In this document: positions 17,864-27,178 of the stretch, one piece after another
How the letters are laid out: each line of letters starts with the position of its first letter
How positions within the stretch are numbered: position 1 is the stretch's first letter
NCBI RefSeq assembly: GCF_042885655.1
Contig: NZ_JBHVRO010000002.1
Span: 372,001 to 436,000 of the forward strand
Length of the DNA: 64,000 nt
Reading direction: 5' to 3'
From: Psychrobacillus sp042885655
GTDB taxonomy: Bacteria > Bacillota > Bacilli > Bacillales_A > Planococcaceae
Notes under the pieces: generated by a model
Told to the model about the DNA's origin: nothing
The model's database searches: none
The model's input: only the letters and a program-made list of their open reading frames with translations
Translations under genes and position numbers: made by a program

Positions 17864-18400
17864 TTAGCTTTTTGGGTAGTCTTCAGAAGAAATATATCGA
17901 TCTCTAATTATGTTGCGATGATGCAGTTCATGACCAGCTATAATAACGATAAGTGCACGGACAGTCACTTCAGAATTGTTTGCAGTTCCCCGACGAAGTA
18001 AATCTTCGCTTGATAGGCTCTTAATTAAATGAATAGTCGACTGGCGAACAATATATAAATTTTGAAGAAGGTCCTCTACAGCCTGTTTATTAAAAGATGC
18101 ATTTTGTACGTATTCATTATCATTATAACCAGGAAGAGCAACTGTTTCGCCCCGAGCTATGGAAACCAGCCTAAAGCTCATGATTCGCTCAGTGTCTGCT
18201 ATATGCCCAATCACTTCTTTTAAGGTCCATTTCTCAGGTGCATAGCGGAAATGAGCTTGATGATCAGAAATGTCCTGTAGTAATGCAATTGTTTCTTCCA
18301 TCTGTTGAACTAAAGTTTGTATGAAATCCCCATCAGATACTAACTCTACATATGTTGAATAATACGGTGCGTATTCGTTTTTCTCTAGCAATTTGTACAT
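17864..18400 (-). CDS. DinB family protein (DinB_2/YfiT-like)
   Basis: 178 aa. Histidine motifs LKEVIGHIADTERIM and AGHELHHRNIIRDRY supply the expected metal-binding triad of the DinB superfamily. Members include bacillithiol-dependent transferases and uncharacterised hydrolases; specific function unknown. AAAGGAGAATACAA precedes the ATG. Only distantly similar to the DinB pair at 14068 and 15426. Confidence 0.85.
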   Translation of the reverse strand: MYKLLEKNEYAPYYSTYVELVSDGDFIQTLVQQMEETIALLQDISDHQAHFRYAPEKWTLKEVIGHIADTERIMSFRLVSIARGETVALPGYNDNEYVQNASFNKQAVEDLLQNLYIVRQSTIHLIKSLSSEDLLRRGTANNSEVTVRALIVIIAGHELHHRNIIRDRYISSEDYPKS

Positions 18401-18556
18401 TTGTATTCTCCTTTATAGATTAATATTTTTACTATTCTACAGTCTCACTAGAAACTCCTTTGTTTTGCTAGTCCGCATTAGGTGCTTATAGGTGCGGATA
18501 AACCCTTTATATACTTGATATCGTTGCGTATGTATGAAAAAATTTATTTTGATGTC

Positions 18557-19102
18557 TTATTCATTAAATCTTCCCATAACAACGGTGTTGTAATATTGAC
18601 CGTCTGAAAGGATTTTGTCTTTTTCTAAAATGCCTTCCGTTTTAAAACCATACTTTTTATAAAGATTTATCGCTTTGTCATTTGTTTCTAAAACATTTAA
18701 AGTTATTTTCTTTATTCCGTTCAAATCAGCCCAAGCAATAGATTCTTTTAAAAGGTTTGTTCCAATACCGAAACCCCAATAGTCCTTTAATACACAGACC
18801 CCAAATTCTACTTTATGGGCGTAACGTTTCAAAAAATTTCCTTCACACCTTGAAAATCCGACAATTTTATCATTAATGACGACAACTAGAAAAAGATTCT
18901 TTTTATTTTCCGTATCCGCTTTTATTAATTTCTCAAAACCAGCTGTGTCAATATATGCTTCACCTTTTTCTCTATCTAAGTTTTGAGACTCTCCGTCAAT
19001 CTGTAATCTGATTTCGGACAAAACCTTCGCATCTTTATTAATTGCATGTCTTACTATGTAGCTAATCCCGTTAACACTAAATTCTCTTTGATTAATTTTC
19101 AT
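18557..19102 (-). CDS. GNAT family N-acetyltransferase
   Basis: 181 aa. Acetyl-CoA loop DYWGFGIGTNLLKESIAWAD and the C-terminal ETNDKAINLYKKYGFKTEG are classical GNAT motifs A and B. Substrate unknown. GGGAGGGATTAGGG precedes the ATG. The 150 bp upstream of 18557 hold only a short TCCGCA/TGCGGA palindrome. Confidence 0.88.
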   Translation of the reverse strand: MKINQREFSVNGISYIVRHAINKDAKVLSEIRLQIDGESQNLDREKGEAYIDTAGFEKLIKADTENKKNLFLVVVINDKIVGFSRCEGNFLKRYAHKVEFGVCVLKDYWGFGIGTNLLKESIAWADLNGIKKITLNVLETNDKAINLYKKYGFKTEGILEKDKILSDGQYYNTVVMGRFNE

Positions 19103-19117
19103 CCCTAATCCCTCCCG

Positions 19118-19150
19118 AGAGAAAAAACTGCAGCCAGAGGACTACAGTTT
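19118..19150 (-). terminator. Intrinsic terminator overlapping the permease stop
   Basis: AAACTGTAG and CTGCAGTTT form the stem on the minus strand, followed by TTTTC. The left arm includes the last codons of the 19142 permease gene. Confidence 0.7.
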
Positions 19151-20182
19151 TGGAGTATTTTCTTTTTCATTTTGAAGCAAAAGCTGCAATTTTTCTTTTA
19201 ACTGCTGCTTATTCCATTTGAGTGTCTCATCCGACACAAAAGCAACTTTCTTTCGTTTGAGGATTTTGACTTGGCCATTCACAGCTCTCGTATAGCCTTC
19301 GATCATTGCAGCAACTGCTAAAATGACAAGTGCGAAACAAATGGCAGGAGCAAGCGGAAGCCACGGAACACCCAACAAATAACGAAACGATGAACCAAAA
19401 AGTCCAGCCCATTCATATGCAATCGATTTCGGTGGATCTCCAAACATTGGATCATAGCTCACTTTCGTTCCTCCGATAAATAATTTAAGAAGGCCTAAAT
19501 GAGTGAAAACAACTAATGTTTCTACAAGTTGCTGACCATATAAAACAAATAACTTCTCACGCATCATAGGGTACAGATGTCGCGTAATAATTCGAAGTCG
19601 ACTAGCACCAAGTGTTCTTGAAGCCAAAATATACTCCTCGTGATACAGTAAATTCGCTTCATTGCCAATTAACGACGCAACAATTGGCACTGTAATAATG
19701 GCCATTAACACAACTTGAATAACAATACGCTCCCACACAGTAGTAGAAAACCCCTCCATTGGCTCCCATAGGACGGGGTACAATATCAAATAAGAGAAAA
19801 TTGTCATAGGGACATAATGAAGTGGATCAATGAAACTATTAACCAATGAACGTTTCTTTTGCCAATATGTACCGATTGCAAATCCAATAGGTACAGCAAT
19901 AAGCATACGTACGGCAGCCACACCCATCGCTGCTATAATTGTATATTTTGCACCAAGCATAATTTTCGCAAGCATATCAAATCCAAACTGGTCGGTCCCA
20001 AAAGGATGCATCAAACTAGGGGATAGCGGAGCAGCTGCCACCAGCCTACCATTTTCATAGATAAAATACGTTTGTTTCGGGTCCGGTCCAAAAATCCATT
20101 CAAATACAAAACTACCAACTAAAAAAAATGTAAGCACACTAAATCCAAGAACAAAGTACGGTTGCTTCCAAACAGATTTCAT
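19142..20182 (-). CDS. ABC transporter permease, DppC/OppC-like
   Basis: About 346 aa with six hydrophobic segments. HPFGTDQFGFDMLAKIMLG is the N-terminal motif of DppC/OppC permeases, and the EEYILASRTLGASRLRIITR segment is the EAA coupling loop. Start placed at MKSVWKQP after GGGGAGGTGC. It overlaps the partner permease by four bases. No binding protein or ATPase is adjacent, so the substrate is unassigned. Confidence 0.8.
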   Translation of the reverse strand: MKSVWKQPYFVLGFSVLTFFLVGSFVFEWIFGPDPKQTYFIYENGRLVAAAPLSPSLMHPFGTDQFGFDMLAKIMLGAKYTIIAAMGVAAVRMLIAVPIGFAIGTYWQKKRSLVNSFIDPLHYVPMTIFSYLILYPVLWEPMEGFSTTVWERIVIQVVLMAIITVPIVASLIGNEANLLYHEEYILASRTLGASRLRIITRHLYPMMREKLFVLYGQQLVETLVVFTHLGLLKLFIGGTKVSYDPMFGDPPKSIAYEWAGLFGSSFRYLLGVPWLPLAPAICFALVILAVAAMIEGYTRAVNGQVKILKRKKVAFVSDETLKWNKQQLKEKLQLLLQNEKENTPKL

Positions 20183-21021
20183 TCCAAAGCACCTCCCCGA
20201 TTTAAACGACGTAAGAAGTACCACTCACCAAAGCTATATATGAAGAATACTGGTAAGAAAAAGCTGCAAACAGTAATTAAAAACAATTCCCCTGACAAGT
20301 GTTCACTCAAGTGATACATAATACCTGGCATGTTAAACATTCGTTCTAATATGAATAAGTTGGAAAGCATAAACCACATCGTTTTTTTCGATTGAAAAAA
20401 TATACTAATAACTGCGTTTCTAAAAATATGTATAATTAAAATAATCAACTTACTAAACCCAAGAGACTTGGTAAGCTCAACATACATTTTTCGTTCCTCT
20501 GCTTCAAATGTGAGCATACTTAAACGATATAGTTGAATCATTGGTAAAATCATCAAACAAAAAACAGGTAACATATAGATCCTTTCTCCACCAGTCACAG
20601 CAATCTTCGAAACAAAAACACCCGTTTGCTTATGAATCATGATAACTGTTAATTGAACAAGCAAAATGACTAAAATGTCAGGAAAGGACTCCAAAAAGAA
20701 AAAGAGTGTTTTTATTCGCTGTCTTGCCCGCTCTTTAAACAACATCGTAATAATTGTAAATAGAAGTGCTAAAAATACAGCGGAAATCAGTGCTAAAAAC
20801 AATACTTCTAAAGAATAGCTAATGTAGTCTCCGATATGTGAACCATAATATTGGTCCATAAAATTGGAAAGTGGAAATAGAACAAGTAATTGTTGTCCGT
20901 ATTCTTTCCACAAAAATTCTCCTTGTTGAAAACCAGTAATCAGTATAGGTAGTCCACTAATTAGTAGTATACCTACGAATGCAACAACTAATTGAAGCAT
21001 CCATTTCAAAAAGCCCTTCAC
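20179..21021 (-). CDS. ABC transporter permease, DppB-like (divergent)
   Basis: About 280 aa with six hydrophobic segments and a weak EAA loop (VELTKSLGFSKLIILIIHIF). Likely forms a heterodimer with the downstream DppC-like permease. GTG at 21021 follows GTGAGG; a GTG at 21036 lacks a ribosome site. Divergence from DppB suggests a specialised system. Confidence 0.68.
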   Translation of the reverse strand: MKGFLKWMLQLVVAFVGILLISGLPILITGFQQGEFLWKEYGQQLLVLFPLSNFMDQYYGSHIGDYISYSLEVLFLALISAVFLALLFTIITMLFKERARQRIKTLFFFLESFPDILVILLVQLTVIMIHKQTGVFVSKIAVTGGERIYMLPVFCLMILPMIQLYRLSMLTFEAEERKMYVELTKSLGFSKLIILIIHIFRNAVISIFFQSKKTMWFMLSNLFILERMFNMPGIMYHLSEHLSGELFLITVCSFFLPVFFIYSFGEWYFLRRLNRGGALE

Positions 21022-21362
21022 AAAAAATCGCCTCACTATCAGAAAATTATGATGAAATTATCATAACATAGTGAACTATAAAAAAAGAGAATTTTTGGAT
21101 ATTTCCTGCGAATGAGGCAGTTTATTATAAAATCTAATTATTCCTACCATCTCGAAATAATTATTGAAATCTAAATAAAGTTGTACTTAGCGGCGGTGAT
21201 GGCTCATCGCTCAACCCGCGAAATTTATGCTGATTTATGAAGAGTATATTATACATATTCTCACATTTCACATTAATATTGTTCGTGTTTTATGCTACGA
21301 AGTAGATTCATTCCTTCATGGGTTTCTTCATCTGTTATTTTATAACTCCCCCATAATTCTCT
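21022..21362. other. Gene-poor interval with a small orphan frame
   Basis: No convincing gene. On the minus strand 21277-21360 encodes LWGSYKITDEETHEGMNLLR and a few more residues without a start or ribosome site, directly after the methyltransferase stop; it could be the displaced tail of a decayed gene. A GCGGTGA/TCATCGC imperfect hairpin lies near 21195. Confidence 0.35.
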
Positions 21363-22109
21363 TTATATCTGCCCAATGTATGCGATTGTTTCATTTGGGA
21401 CAATAAGCATACCGTCTATGGCATATTTGTCGAACAAATTATTCAGCTGCTTTATATAACTATCATATTCCACGTCATTTTCTTTCAGTGAATAGGATGC
21501 TGACAGGTTTCTTTCGATAAATTTTGATTTATTAAATTGCAAATCATTTTGAAAACGATGTACATCAAAATTACAAAAAAACGTTTTGATTTTTTCATCC
21601 ATATATCCAATTCCTCCACTGAAACCTTTAAAATCCGGGCAAAACCTTCTAAAGATTTGTTCATTCTCTTGTACTAACGGACTGTCCATCACACGGGAAT
21701 TCCATACTAAAATAACCTTTCCTTTGTCATGAAGAATACGGCTACACTCCATTTTGAATCTAACTGTATCAAACCAGTGAAACGCCTGTGCAACAGTAAT
21801 AAAATCTACACTTTTTGCCTGAAGAGTAGTATGTTCCGCAGTTCCATTCACTGGATAAAATGTTGCGAATTGTCCTAAATTTTCTTTAGATTCACTTCGC
21901 ATATCTTCACTTGGTTCAACGCCGTACACATTACATCCCATTTCAAGTAATGTCTTTGAAAAAATCCCTGTTCCCGAACCTATATCAGCGACAAAGGAGT
22001 CCTTCGCTATCCCAATGTATGATAAATGGTTAATCAATTCAGGCGCATAGCTAGGTCTTGCCTTTGCATAAATAGCAGCTTTACCGTTGAATTTCTTCGT
22101 GTTGTCCAT
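21363..22109 (-). CDS. Class I SAM-dependent methyltransferase
   Basis: 248 aa, UbiE/Methyltransf_11-like. Motif I FVADIGSGTGIFSKTLLEMG, acidic post-I GVEPSEDM, and motif QAFHWFD in the active-site region typical of this group. Small-molecule methylation is likely; substrate unknown. AAAAAGGAGAAAATATA precedes the ATG. Stand-alone gene. Confidence 0.87.
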   Translation of the reverse strand: MDNTKKFNGKAAIYAKARPSYAPELINHLSYIGIAKDSFVADIGSGTGIFSKTLLEMGCNVYGVEPSEDMRSESKENLGQFATFYPVNGTAEHTTLQAKSVDFITVAQAFHWFDTVRFKMECSRILHDKGKVILVWNSRVMDSPLVQENEQIFRRFCPDFKGFSGGIGYMDEKIKTFFCNFDVHRFQNDLQFNKSKFIERNLSASYSLKENDVEYDSYIKQLNNLFDKYAIDGMLIVPNETIAYIGQI

Positions 22110-22200
22110 TATATTTTCTCCTTTTTATTACTTCTCTACACTATAAAACATATCGTATCATTTTTAATAATACGTTACGTATATAATCAATGATTACAAA

Positions 22201-22228
22201 AAGGACAGACTCATTTCAGCCTGTCCTT
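22201..22228 (-). terminator. Intrinsic terminator after ribH
   Basis: AAGGACAG and CTGTCCTT with a 12-nt loop, then TTTTTG on the minus strand. Confidence 0.85.
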
Positions 22229-22254
22229 AGATGTATATTAAATTGCTAAATCAC

Positions 22255-22719
22255 TTAAAATAAACGATTCAAATTCGCCATTTCAATTGCGGACACCGCA
22301 GCATCATAGCCTTTATTTCCGACTTTTGTACCGGCACGTTCAATCGCTTGTTCAATTGTTTCTGTAGTTACAATACCGAACATAACTGGTACACCTGTTG
22401 TTAAGCCAACACTTGCAACGCCTTTAGCTGTTTCGTTACAAACATAATCGTAATGTGTAGTAGAACCGCGAATAACTGTACCTAAACCGATAATCGCATC
22501 ATATTTTTTCGTTTCTGCCATTTTTTTTGCGATGAAAGGTACTTCAAATGCACCGGGCACCCATGCAACATCTACATTTTCCTCGGCAACGCCATGACGC
22601 TTCAATCCATCCAATGCACCATCCAATAATTTCCCATTAATAAATTCATTAAATCTACCAACAACTACACCAATTTTTAAATCTGTTCCTATTAAATTCG
22701 CTTCAAATACTTTTCCCAT
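22255..22719 (-). CDS. ribH: 6,7-dimethyl-8-ribityllumazine synthase
   Basis: 154 aa, normal length. Condenses 5-amino-6-ribitylaminouracil with dihydroxybutanone phosphate. Motifs GRFNEFINGKLLDGAL, WVPGAFEVPF and GSTTHYDYVCNE (active-site His) are present. AATAGGAGAG precedes the ATG. Last gene of the FMN-controlled rib transcript. Confidence 0.96.
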   Translation of the reverse strand: MGKVFEANLIGTDLKIGVVVGRFNEFINGKLLDGALDGLKRHGVAEENVDVAWVPGAFEVPFIAKKMAETKKYDAIIGLGTVIRGSTTHYDYVCNETAKGVASVGLTTGVPVMFGIVTTETIEQAIERAGTKVGNKGYDAAVSAIEMANLNRLF

Positions 22720-22757
22720 TCTTTATCTCTCCTATTAGTTCATTTTAAATTTTTTTA

Positions 22758-23372
22758 TCAAACTACTTGTTCTTGTTCATTTCGATATTTCACTAATGCT
22801 TCGATCGTCACAAACTTTAAACCATGTGTTTCGGCAATAGTATGTAATTCAGGAACTCTCGCCATTGAACCGTCTACACTCATAATTTCGCAAATAACAC
22901 CTGCAGGCTGCATACCACAAAGTTTCGCAAAATCAACAGCTGCCTCTGTGTGACCTGGACGCTCGAGTACACCATTTTCTTTTGCTACAAGTGGGAACAC
23001 ATGACCAGGTCGGCGAAAATCTGAACTAACGGATTCTACATTTAACAGCTGCAACATCGTTTCGGAGCGTTCAAATGCACTAATGCCTGTTTCCGTCGTT
23101 TTATAATCGACACTGACAGTAAAGGCTGTTTGATGATTGTCCGTATTATGTTGGACCATTGGATTCAAATTAAGACGATCTGCTAACTTTTGGGTTATAG
23201 GTGTGCAAATCAATCCACGACCATATGTTGCCATAAAGTTAATGTTTTCGGGCGTCGCATAATCTGCCAATACTAGAAAATCTCCTTCATTTTCACGACT
23301 TTCATCATCTACAACGATTATGATTTTCCCTTTTTTTAAATCTTCTACTGCTTCCTCAATTGTATGGAACAT
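22758..23372 (-). CDS. ribB: 3,4-dihydroxy-2-butanone-4-phosphate synthase (RibB only)
   Basis: 204 aa. It makes dihydroxybutanone phosphate from ribulose 5-phosphate. Catalytic/metal motif DDESRENEGDF, RPGHVFPL and RPGHTEAAVDFAKL are intact. In most Bacillales this domain is fused to GTP cyclohydrolase II (RibBA, about 400 aa); here the protein ends at VKYRNEQEQVV, where the RibA domain would begin, and ribH starts 38 bp later. So it is monofunctional. Confidence 0.94.
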   Translation of the reverse strand: MFHTIEEAVEDLKKGKIIIVVDDESRENEGDFLVLADYATPENINFMATYGRGLICTPITQKLADRLNLNPMVQHNTDNHQTAFTVSVDYKTTETGISAFERSETMLQLLNVESVSSDFRRPGHVFPLVAKENGVLERPGHTEAAVDFAKLCGMQPAGVICEIMSVDGSMARVPELHTIAETHGLKFVTIEALVKYRNEQEQVV

Positions 23373-23393
23373 ATGTAACGTACCGCCTTTTCG

Positions 23394-24032
23394 TTAGAAT
23401 CCATTTTGTCTTAAAAAATCCATCGTGATTGGCGAACTTTCTTTCGTTCGCTCCAAATGATTTATCACGTACTTGCCAAGTAAATCATTTTCAATGTTCA
23501 CTACATCATGCTCTCGTTTAATACCGAGAAGTGTTTCACTAAATGTAAGTGGAATTAGGGAAACTGTCAGCTGCTTAGGCTTTACATCGAAAATGGTTAA
23601 ACTAATGCCATCTACTGCAACCGAACCTTTTAGCATACAGAATTTACTTAGCTCTTCACTAATGCCAATATCTACGTATACGGCATTTTCGACTTTTCTT
23701 TTTCTTAAAATGACACCAGTTCCATCCACATGTCCGGAAACAAAGTGACCGCCAAATCGACCGTTTGCTGGCATTGCTCGCTCCAAATTAACAGCATGGC
23801 CAATTCGCAAAGATTGGATGCTTGTAGACTTTACCGTTTCTGGCATAACATCCACTGTAAATAGTTCATTCGAAAAAGAAATGACTGTTAAACATACACC
23901 ATTAACCGCAATACTATCGCCTAAGTGGATATCTTCAACAATTTTTGGGGATTCCAATGTTAACTGCATACTATTTGGACCACTTTTCATCGATTTAACT
24001 TTGCCTAAATCTTCTACAATTCCAGTGAACAT
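23394..24032 (-). CDS. ribE: Riboflavin synthase alpha chain
   Basis: About 212 aa with the two repeated lumazine-binding barrels (MFTGIVEDLGKVKSM; second repeat from GHFVSGHVDGTGVI). Dismutates two ribityllumazines to riboflavin. Start at MFTGIVED after AAAGAGGTG. First gene of the operon behind the riboswitch; in B. subtilis ribD precedes it, but no ribD is here. Confidence 0.95.
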   Translation of the reverse strand: MFTGIVEDLGKVKSMKSGPNSMQLTLESPKIVEDIHLGDSIAVNGVCLTVISFSNELFTVDVMPETVKSTSIQSLRIGHAVNLERAMPANGRFGGHFVSGHVDGTGVILRKRKVENAVYVDIGISEELSKFCMLKGSVAVDGISLTIFDVKPKQLTVSLIPLTFSETLLGIKREHDVVNIENDLLGKYVINHLERTKESSPITMDFLRQNGF

Positions 24033-24067
24033 AGAGTACACCTCTTTTCTATTGCGAAATTTTCACT

Positions 24068-24102
24068 CAAAAATAAAACCCCATAGAAACATCTCTACGG
24101 GG
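24068..24102 (-). terminator. Riboswitch expression-platform terminator
   Basis: Minus strand CCCCGTAGA and TCTATGGGG form a 9-bp stem followed by TTTTATTTTT, between the FMN aptamer and ribE. Fits FMN-dependent transcription attenuation. Confidence 0.85.
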
Positions 24103-24187
24103 ACTTAGGAAAATTATGTTTTACGCATCAACAAATAAACCTTCTAGAAGTGTAATTTTACTCCATAAGGAAATAAGCTTGCTCGTA

Positions 24188-24311
24188 CATCCTTCTCCCA
24201 TCCAGACTATACTGTCGGCTTTGGATTCGCACCAAATCCTGCCTATAAAAGGCTCACGGGCTTAGAATTTCTTCATCACCGTCGATTGGGAATTTCACCC
24301 GACCCCGAAGG
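24188..24311 (-). ncRNA. FMN riboswitch (RFN element)
   Basis: On the minus strand the conserved RFN blocks appear in order: TTCGGGGTCGGGTGAAATTC, CCGTGAGCC-like GCCCGTGAGCC, GATTTGGTGCGAATCC, and GCCGACAGTATAGTCTGGAT ending in GGGAGAAGGATG. Senses FMN and controls the ribE-ribB-ribH transcript through the terminator downstream. Confidence 0.95.
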
Positions 24312-24330
24312 ACTATTCATCTATAAAAAC

Positions 24331-24359
24331 ATTATAGCACTTAAAGAGAAAATTTACAT
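24331..24359 (-). promoter_or_regulatory. Promoter of the rib operon
   Basis: Minus strand TGCTATAAT is an extended -10, with TGTAAA 17 bp upstream as a partial -35. It begins about 15 bp before the riboswitch. Confidence 0.65.
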
Positions 24360-24429
24360 GGTATAAAAAGTAAACTTAAATTGCTTAATTTCTGTTCATA
24401 AAAGTGAGGACAAAAAATACAGGCATTTA

Positions 24430-24462
24430 TCAGCCTGTCCATCTATTTTTTTACATATTATT
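24430..24462. terminator. Orphan terminator-like hairpin
   Basis: ACAGGC and GCCTGT around an 8-nt loop, with an A/T run on each side. No gene ends here; the neighbours are divergent. The loop-stem sequence resembles the ribH terminator, so it may be a relic of a lost gene. Confidence 0.5.
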
Positions 24463-24551
24463 CTTTTTTCAGTTTAACCATGTAAGACATTACTTCATTT
24501 AAGTCAACATGCTCATTGTATTTTTAGTTGGACAGGATTGTCAAACGTTGA

Positions 24552-24690
24552 TTTGCGCGATCTCACATAAAGTTAACTCTTTACATAAAGAAATGGTTGC
24601 TTTCACAATAAAATTGATTGCTTTCGTCACTGAGTTGGTTGCTGTCAATGTAAAACTGGTTGCTTTCACCTTGCAATTAATTGCTCAATT
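24552..24690. repeat. Degenerate 21-nt tandem repeat, locus 2
   Basis: Units of exactly 21 nt of the form TGGTTGCTTTCACnnnnAAAT start at 24594, 24615, 24636, 24657 and 24678, with more decayed units upstream from about 24552. A frame through it reads as heptads (VAFTIKL, IAFVTEL, VAVNVKL, VAFTLQL) but has no ribosome site, so I treat it as noncoding. Confidence 0.82.
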
Positions 24691-24916
24691 ACATTTTTTA
24701 ACTTTTTATAAAATGTATTTGTCATGCTCTATTCCTTTATTTAAAGCTAACTGGAAATGTTTCTATTTCAACAAAAGTTTCCTTCGAGAAAAAAACTTTT
24801 ACAAAGACAAGATACCGTGTTAATATATTTACATATACTAAAAAGAGTATTAAATTACCTTAAAAGTTGGTCTAGGGAAACATTTTAACATAAATGAAAT
24901 TTAGGAGGGATAAATA

Positions 24917-26275
24917 ATGAGTTCTCAGCCCAAAAATAAGTCCAACGACCATGGATGGTTTAAAGAAAGTTCTAATGTAAGTATGGAAGAGGTAAATAGC
25001 TCAGTTAACGTTCCGACTAAAGGAGGATTTTGGCGTAAGCTTCTGGCGTTTGCTGGACCAGGTTCATTAGTAGCTGTAGGATATGTTGATCCGGGAAACT
25101 GGGCAACTTCGATTGCAGGTGGTGCACGATTTGGATACACCCTATTGAGTGTCATTTTACTATCTAATTTAATTGCTATACTATTACAATCATTGTCAGC
25201 AAAACTAGGGATTGTAACTGGAAGAGACCTTGCTCAAGCAACAAGGGATGCAACTGGAAAGAAAACGGCCATTTTTCTTTGGATTTTGACGGAACTTGCT
25301 ATTATTGCTACCGATTTAGCAGAGGTTATCGGTTCGGCAATTGCTTTAAATTTACTATTTGGAATTCCGCTTTTATTAGGAATCACTATTACAACATTAG
25401 ATGTATTACTCTTACTTTATTTACAAAAGAAAAGCTTTCGGATTATTGAATCTATTGTCATCGTATTAATGTTTACTATTTTTGTTATATTTGCATTTGA
25501 AGTGATTATTTCCAAACCGGAGATTTCCGCATTATTTGGAGGGTATGTTCCGCAAATGGAAATTGTAACAAACCCAGGAATGCTCTTTATTTCACTTGGT
25601 ATTTTAGGAGCAACAGTAATGCCACATAATTTATATTTGCATTCTTCCATTGTTCAAACAAGAAAATATAAAAGAACAATCGAAGGGAAAAAAGAAGCTT
25701 TAAAATTTTCACTCATTGATTCTACATTTTCTTTAACTACTGCTTTCATTATCAACTCTGCAATATTAATACTTGGAGCAGCAGCCTTTTATGGAACAAA
25801 CTTAAATGTATCGGAAATTGAAGCTGCCTATGAATTACTTAGTCCAACATTAGGTGTTGGTATTGCAAGTACATTATTTGCGGTTGCTTTACTAGCTTCA
25901 GGACAAAATGCTACAATCACTGGCACGATGAGTGGTCAAATAGTGATGGAAGGATTTATTAATTTACGAATTTCACCGTGGTTACGTCGCTTGATTACAC
26001 GATTATTAGCAGTTATCCCTGCTTTTATTGTGACTTGGATTGCTGGATCAAAAGGAACAGGAGAACTACTTTTGTGGAGTCAGGTCGTATTAAGTCTAGC
26101 CCTCCCATTTGCTGTTGTACCTTTAGTATTGTTTACTAGCGATAAAAGGAAAATGGGTGAATTTGCAAATAGATTATTCGTAAAAATATTAGCATGGATA
26201 TGTACAGTGTTAATCATCATTTTGAATATATTTTTAATCTGTTATATTATCATCACAGGGCAAGATTTAGGATAA
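24917..26275 (+). CDS. mntH: Nramp-family Mn(2+)/H+ symporter
   Basis: 452 aa, about 11 membrane helices. Imports manganese with protons. Metal-binding helix 1 motif VDPGNWATSIAGGARFGYTL and helix 6 motif MPHNLYLHSSIVQTR are intact, as is GQNATITGTMSGQ. TTAGGAGGGATAAATA precedes the ATG. A weak half-match to an MntR site (TTACCTTAAAAG near 24854) lies upstream; I would not rely on it. Confidence 0.94.
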   Translation: MSSQPKNKSNDHGWFKESSNVSMEEVNSSVNVPTKGGFWRKLLAFAGPGSLVAVGYVDPGNWATSIAGGARFGYTLLSVILLSNLIAILLQSLSAKLGIVTGRDLAQATRDATGKKTAIFLWILTELAIIATDLAEVIGSAIALNLLFGIPLLLGITITTLDVLLLLYLQKKSFRIIESIVIVLMFTIFVIFAFEVIISKPEISALFGGYVPQMEIVTNPGMLFISLGILGATVMPHNLYLHSSIVQTRKYKRTIEGKKEALKFSLIDSTFSLTTAFIINSAILILGAAAFYGTNLNVSEIEAAYELLSPTLGVGIASTLFAVALLASGQNATITGTMSGQIVMEGFINLRISPWLRRLITRLLAVIPAFIVTWIAGSKGTGELLLWSQVVLSLALPFAVVPLVLFTSDKRKMGEFANRLFVKILAWICTVLIIILNIFLICYIIITGQDLG

Positions 26276-26284
26276 TAAACATTG

Positions 26285-26323
26285 AAAAAGCGGCATGACT
26301 TGATGAATTCATGCCGCTTTTTT
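26285..26323 (+). terminator. Intrinsic terminator after mntH
   Basis: AAAAAGCGGCATGA and TCATGCCGCTTTTTT arms around a 10-nt loop. Confidence 0.92.
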
Positions 26324-26390
26324 CATGTAGAAATGTATAATTCGAAATCGTACAGATGCAAATGCAGAACTTTTCATTAAAGAATCATCA

Positions 26391-26918
26391 TTAATACCAT
26401 CCAGATATTTTGGTTCCATCCTTATAGATCCTTGTCACGTCTGGATCATAGTTAATAGGAGTTTGTGAGAAACTAAACCATATACGTCCTCTTTTGGTAT
26501 CCAGAATTGTAGCATCAGTACTTTCTTCATTTTTATATTGAACTAGTAATTTTTCTATTTCATCATCATTAATAACACCCATTGCTATTGTAACGTAATC
26601 ATCTAATGATGATGATCTACGAGGAAGCAAATTGGTAATTGATTTAGTTAATATCGAGTCATTCCGATTGAATTCTTCACTTCCAGCCCCACCATACCAA
26701 CGATAGCCAAAGAAGTTTTTTTCGATTAGACCAGCGGATAAAATATTATCATCCCCATATATGATAATAGTATTTCCTTTCATTTCTGTAGTATAAAAAA
26801 TTTCATCCATAGGGATGTTTGATTCCTCTATTGCTTCTTCTATTGTTTTATAATTCATTTGATAATAAATTATAGATATGATAAAAATACATGATATAAC
26901 AGAAAGCCATTTTTTCAA
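26391..26918 (-). CDS. Hypothetical membrane-anchored protein
   Basis: About 175 aa from a TTG ten bases after GGAGGTG. One N-terminal helix (KKWLSVISCIFIISIIYY) then an extracytoplasmic domain with the segments EEAIEESNIPMDEIFYTTE and NFFGYRWYGG. Similar anchored proteins with a regulatory-looking N-terminus are common in Bacillales, but I do not recognise the family. Confidence 0.62.
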   Translation of the reverse strand: MKKWLSVISCIFIISIIYYQMNYKTIEEAIEESNIPMDEIFYTTEMKGNTIIIYGDDNILSAGLIEKNFFGYRWYGGAGSEEFNRNDSILTKSITNLLPRRSSSLDDYVTIAMGVINDDEIEKLLVQYKNEESTDATILDTKRGRIWFSFSQTPINYDPDVTRIYKDGTKISGWY

Positions 26919-26970
26919 ATTTAATAGACACCTCCACCCCATTAACGTGTGTAACTCTAAAACTGTTAAC

Positions 26971-27075
26971 TAATTGCATTCTTTGAATTGCCTTCCCACA
27001 AATTTGGAGCTTTTCCAACTAAACCTGCAAAAATTCCAACTAAAATCACAAATGTTCCAACTATCTTATTCTGCA
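26971..27075. repeat. Degenerate 21-nt tandem repeat, locus 4
   Basis: TTCCAACTAAA-type units start at 27013, 27034 and 27055, exactly 21 nt apart; a decayed CTTCCCACAAA unit at 26992 and another at 26971 keep the phase. Lies upstream of the 26391 gene and downstream of the acyl-CoA synthetase gene. Confidence 0.75.
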
Positions 27076-27178
27076 CAAACAAAAAAATGTAGACAGATAT
27101 CTAGTGCATTATAATAAGCAAGCATATATTCCACTTCAATATCATCTGGTGGAAAACAGGCTTTTATTAGCTCTAAAT

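Noticed and set aside
24509..24823. A 104-aa heptad-repeat protein
   Set aside because: The heptads come from the 21-nt DNA period; no ribosome site and the flanks look noncoding.
24851..24868. MntR operator upstream of mntH
   Set aside because: Only one half (TTACCTTAA) resembles the consensus; the other half does not.
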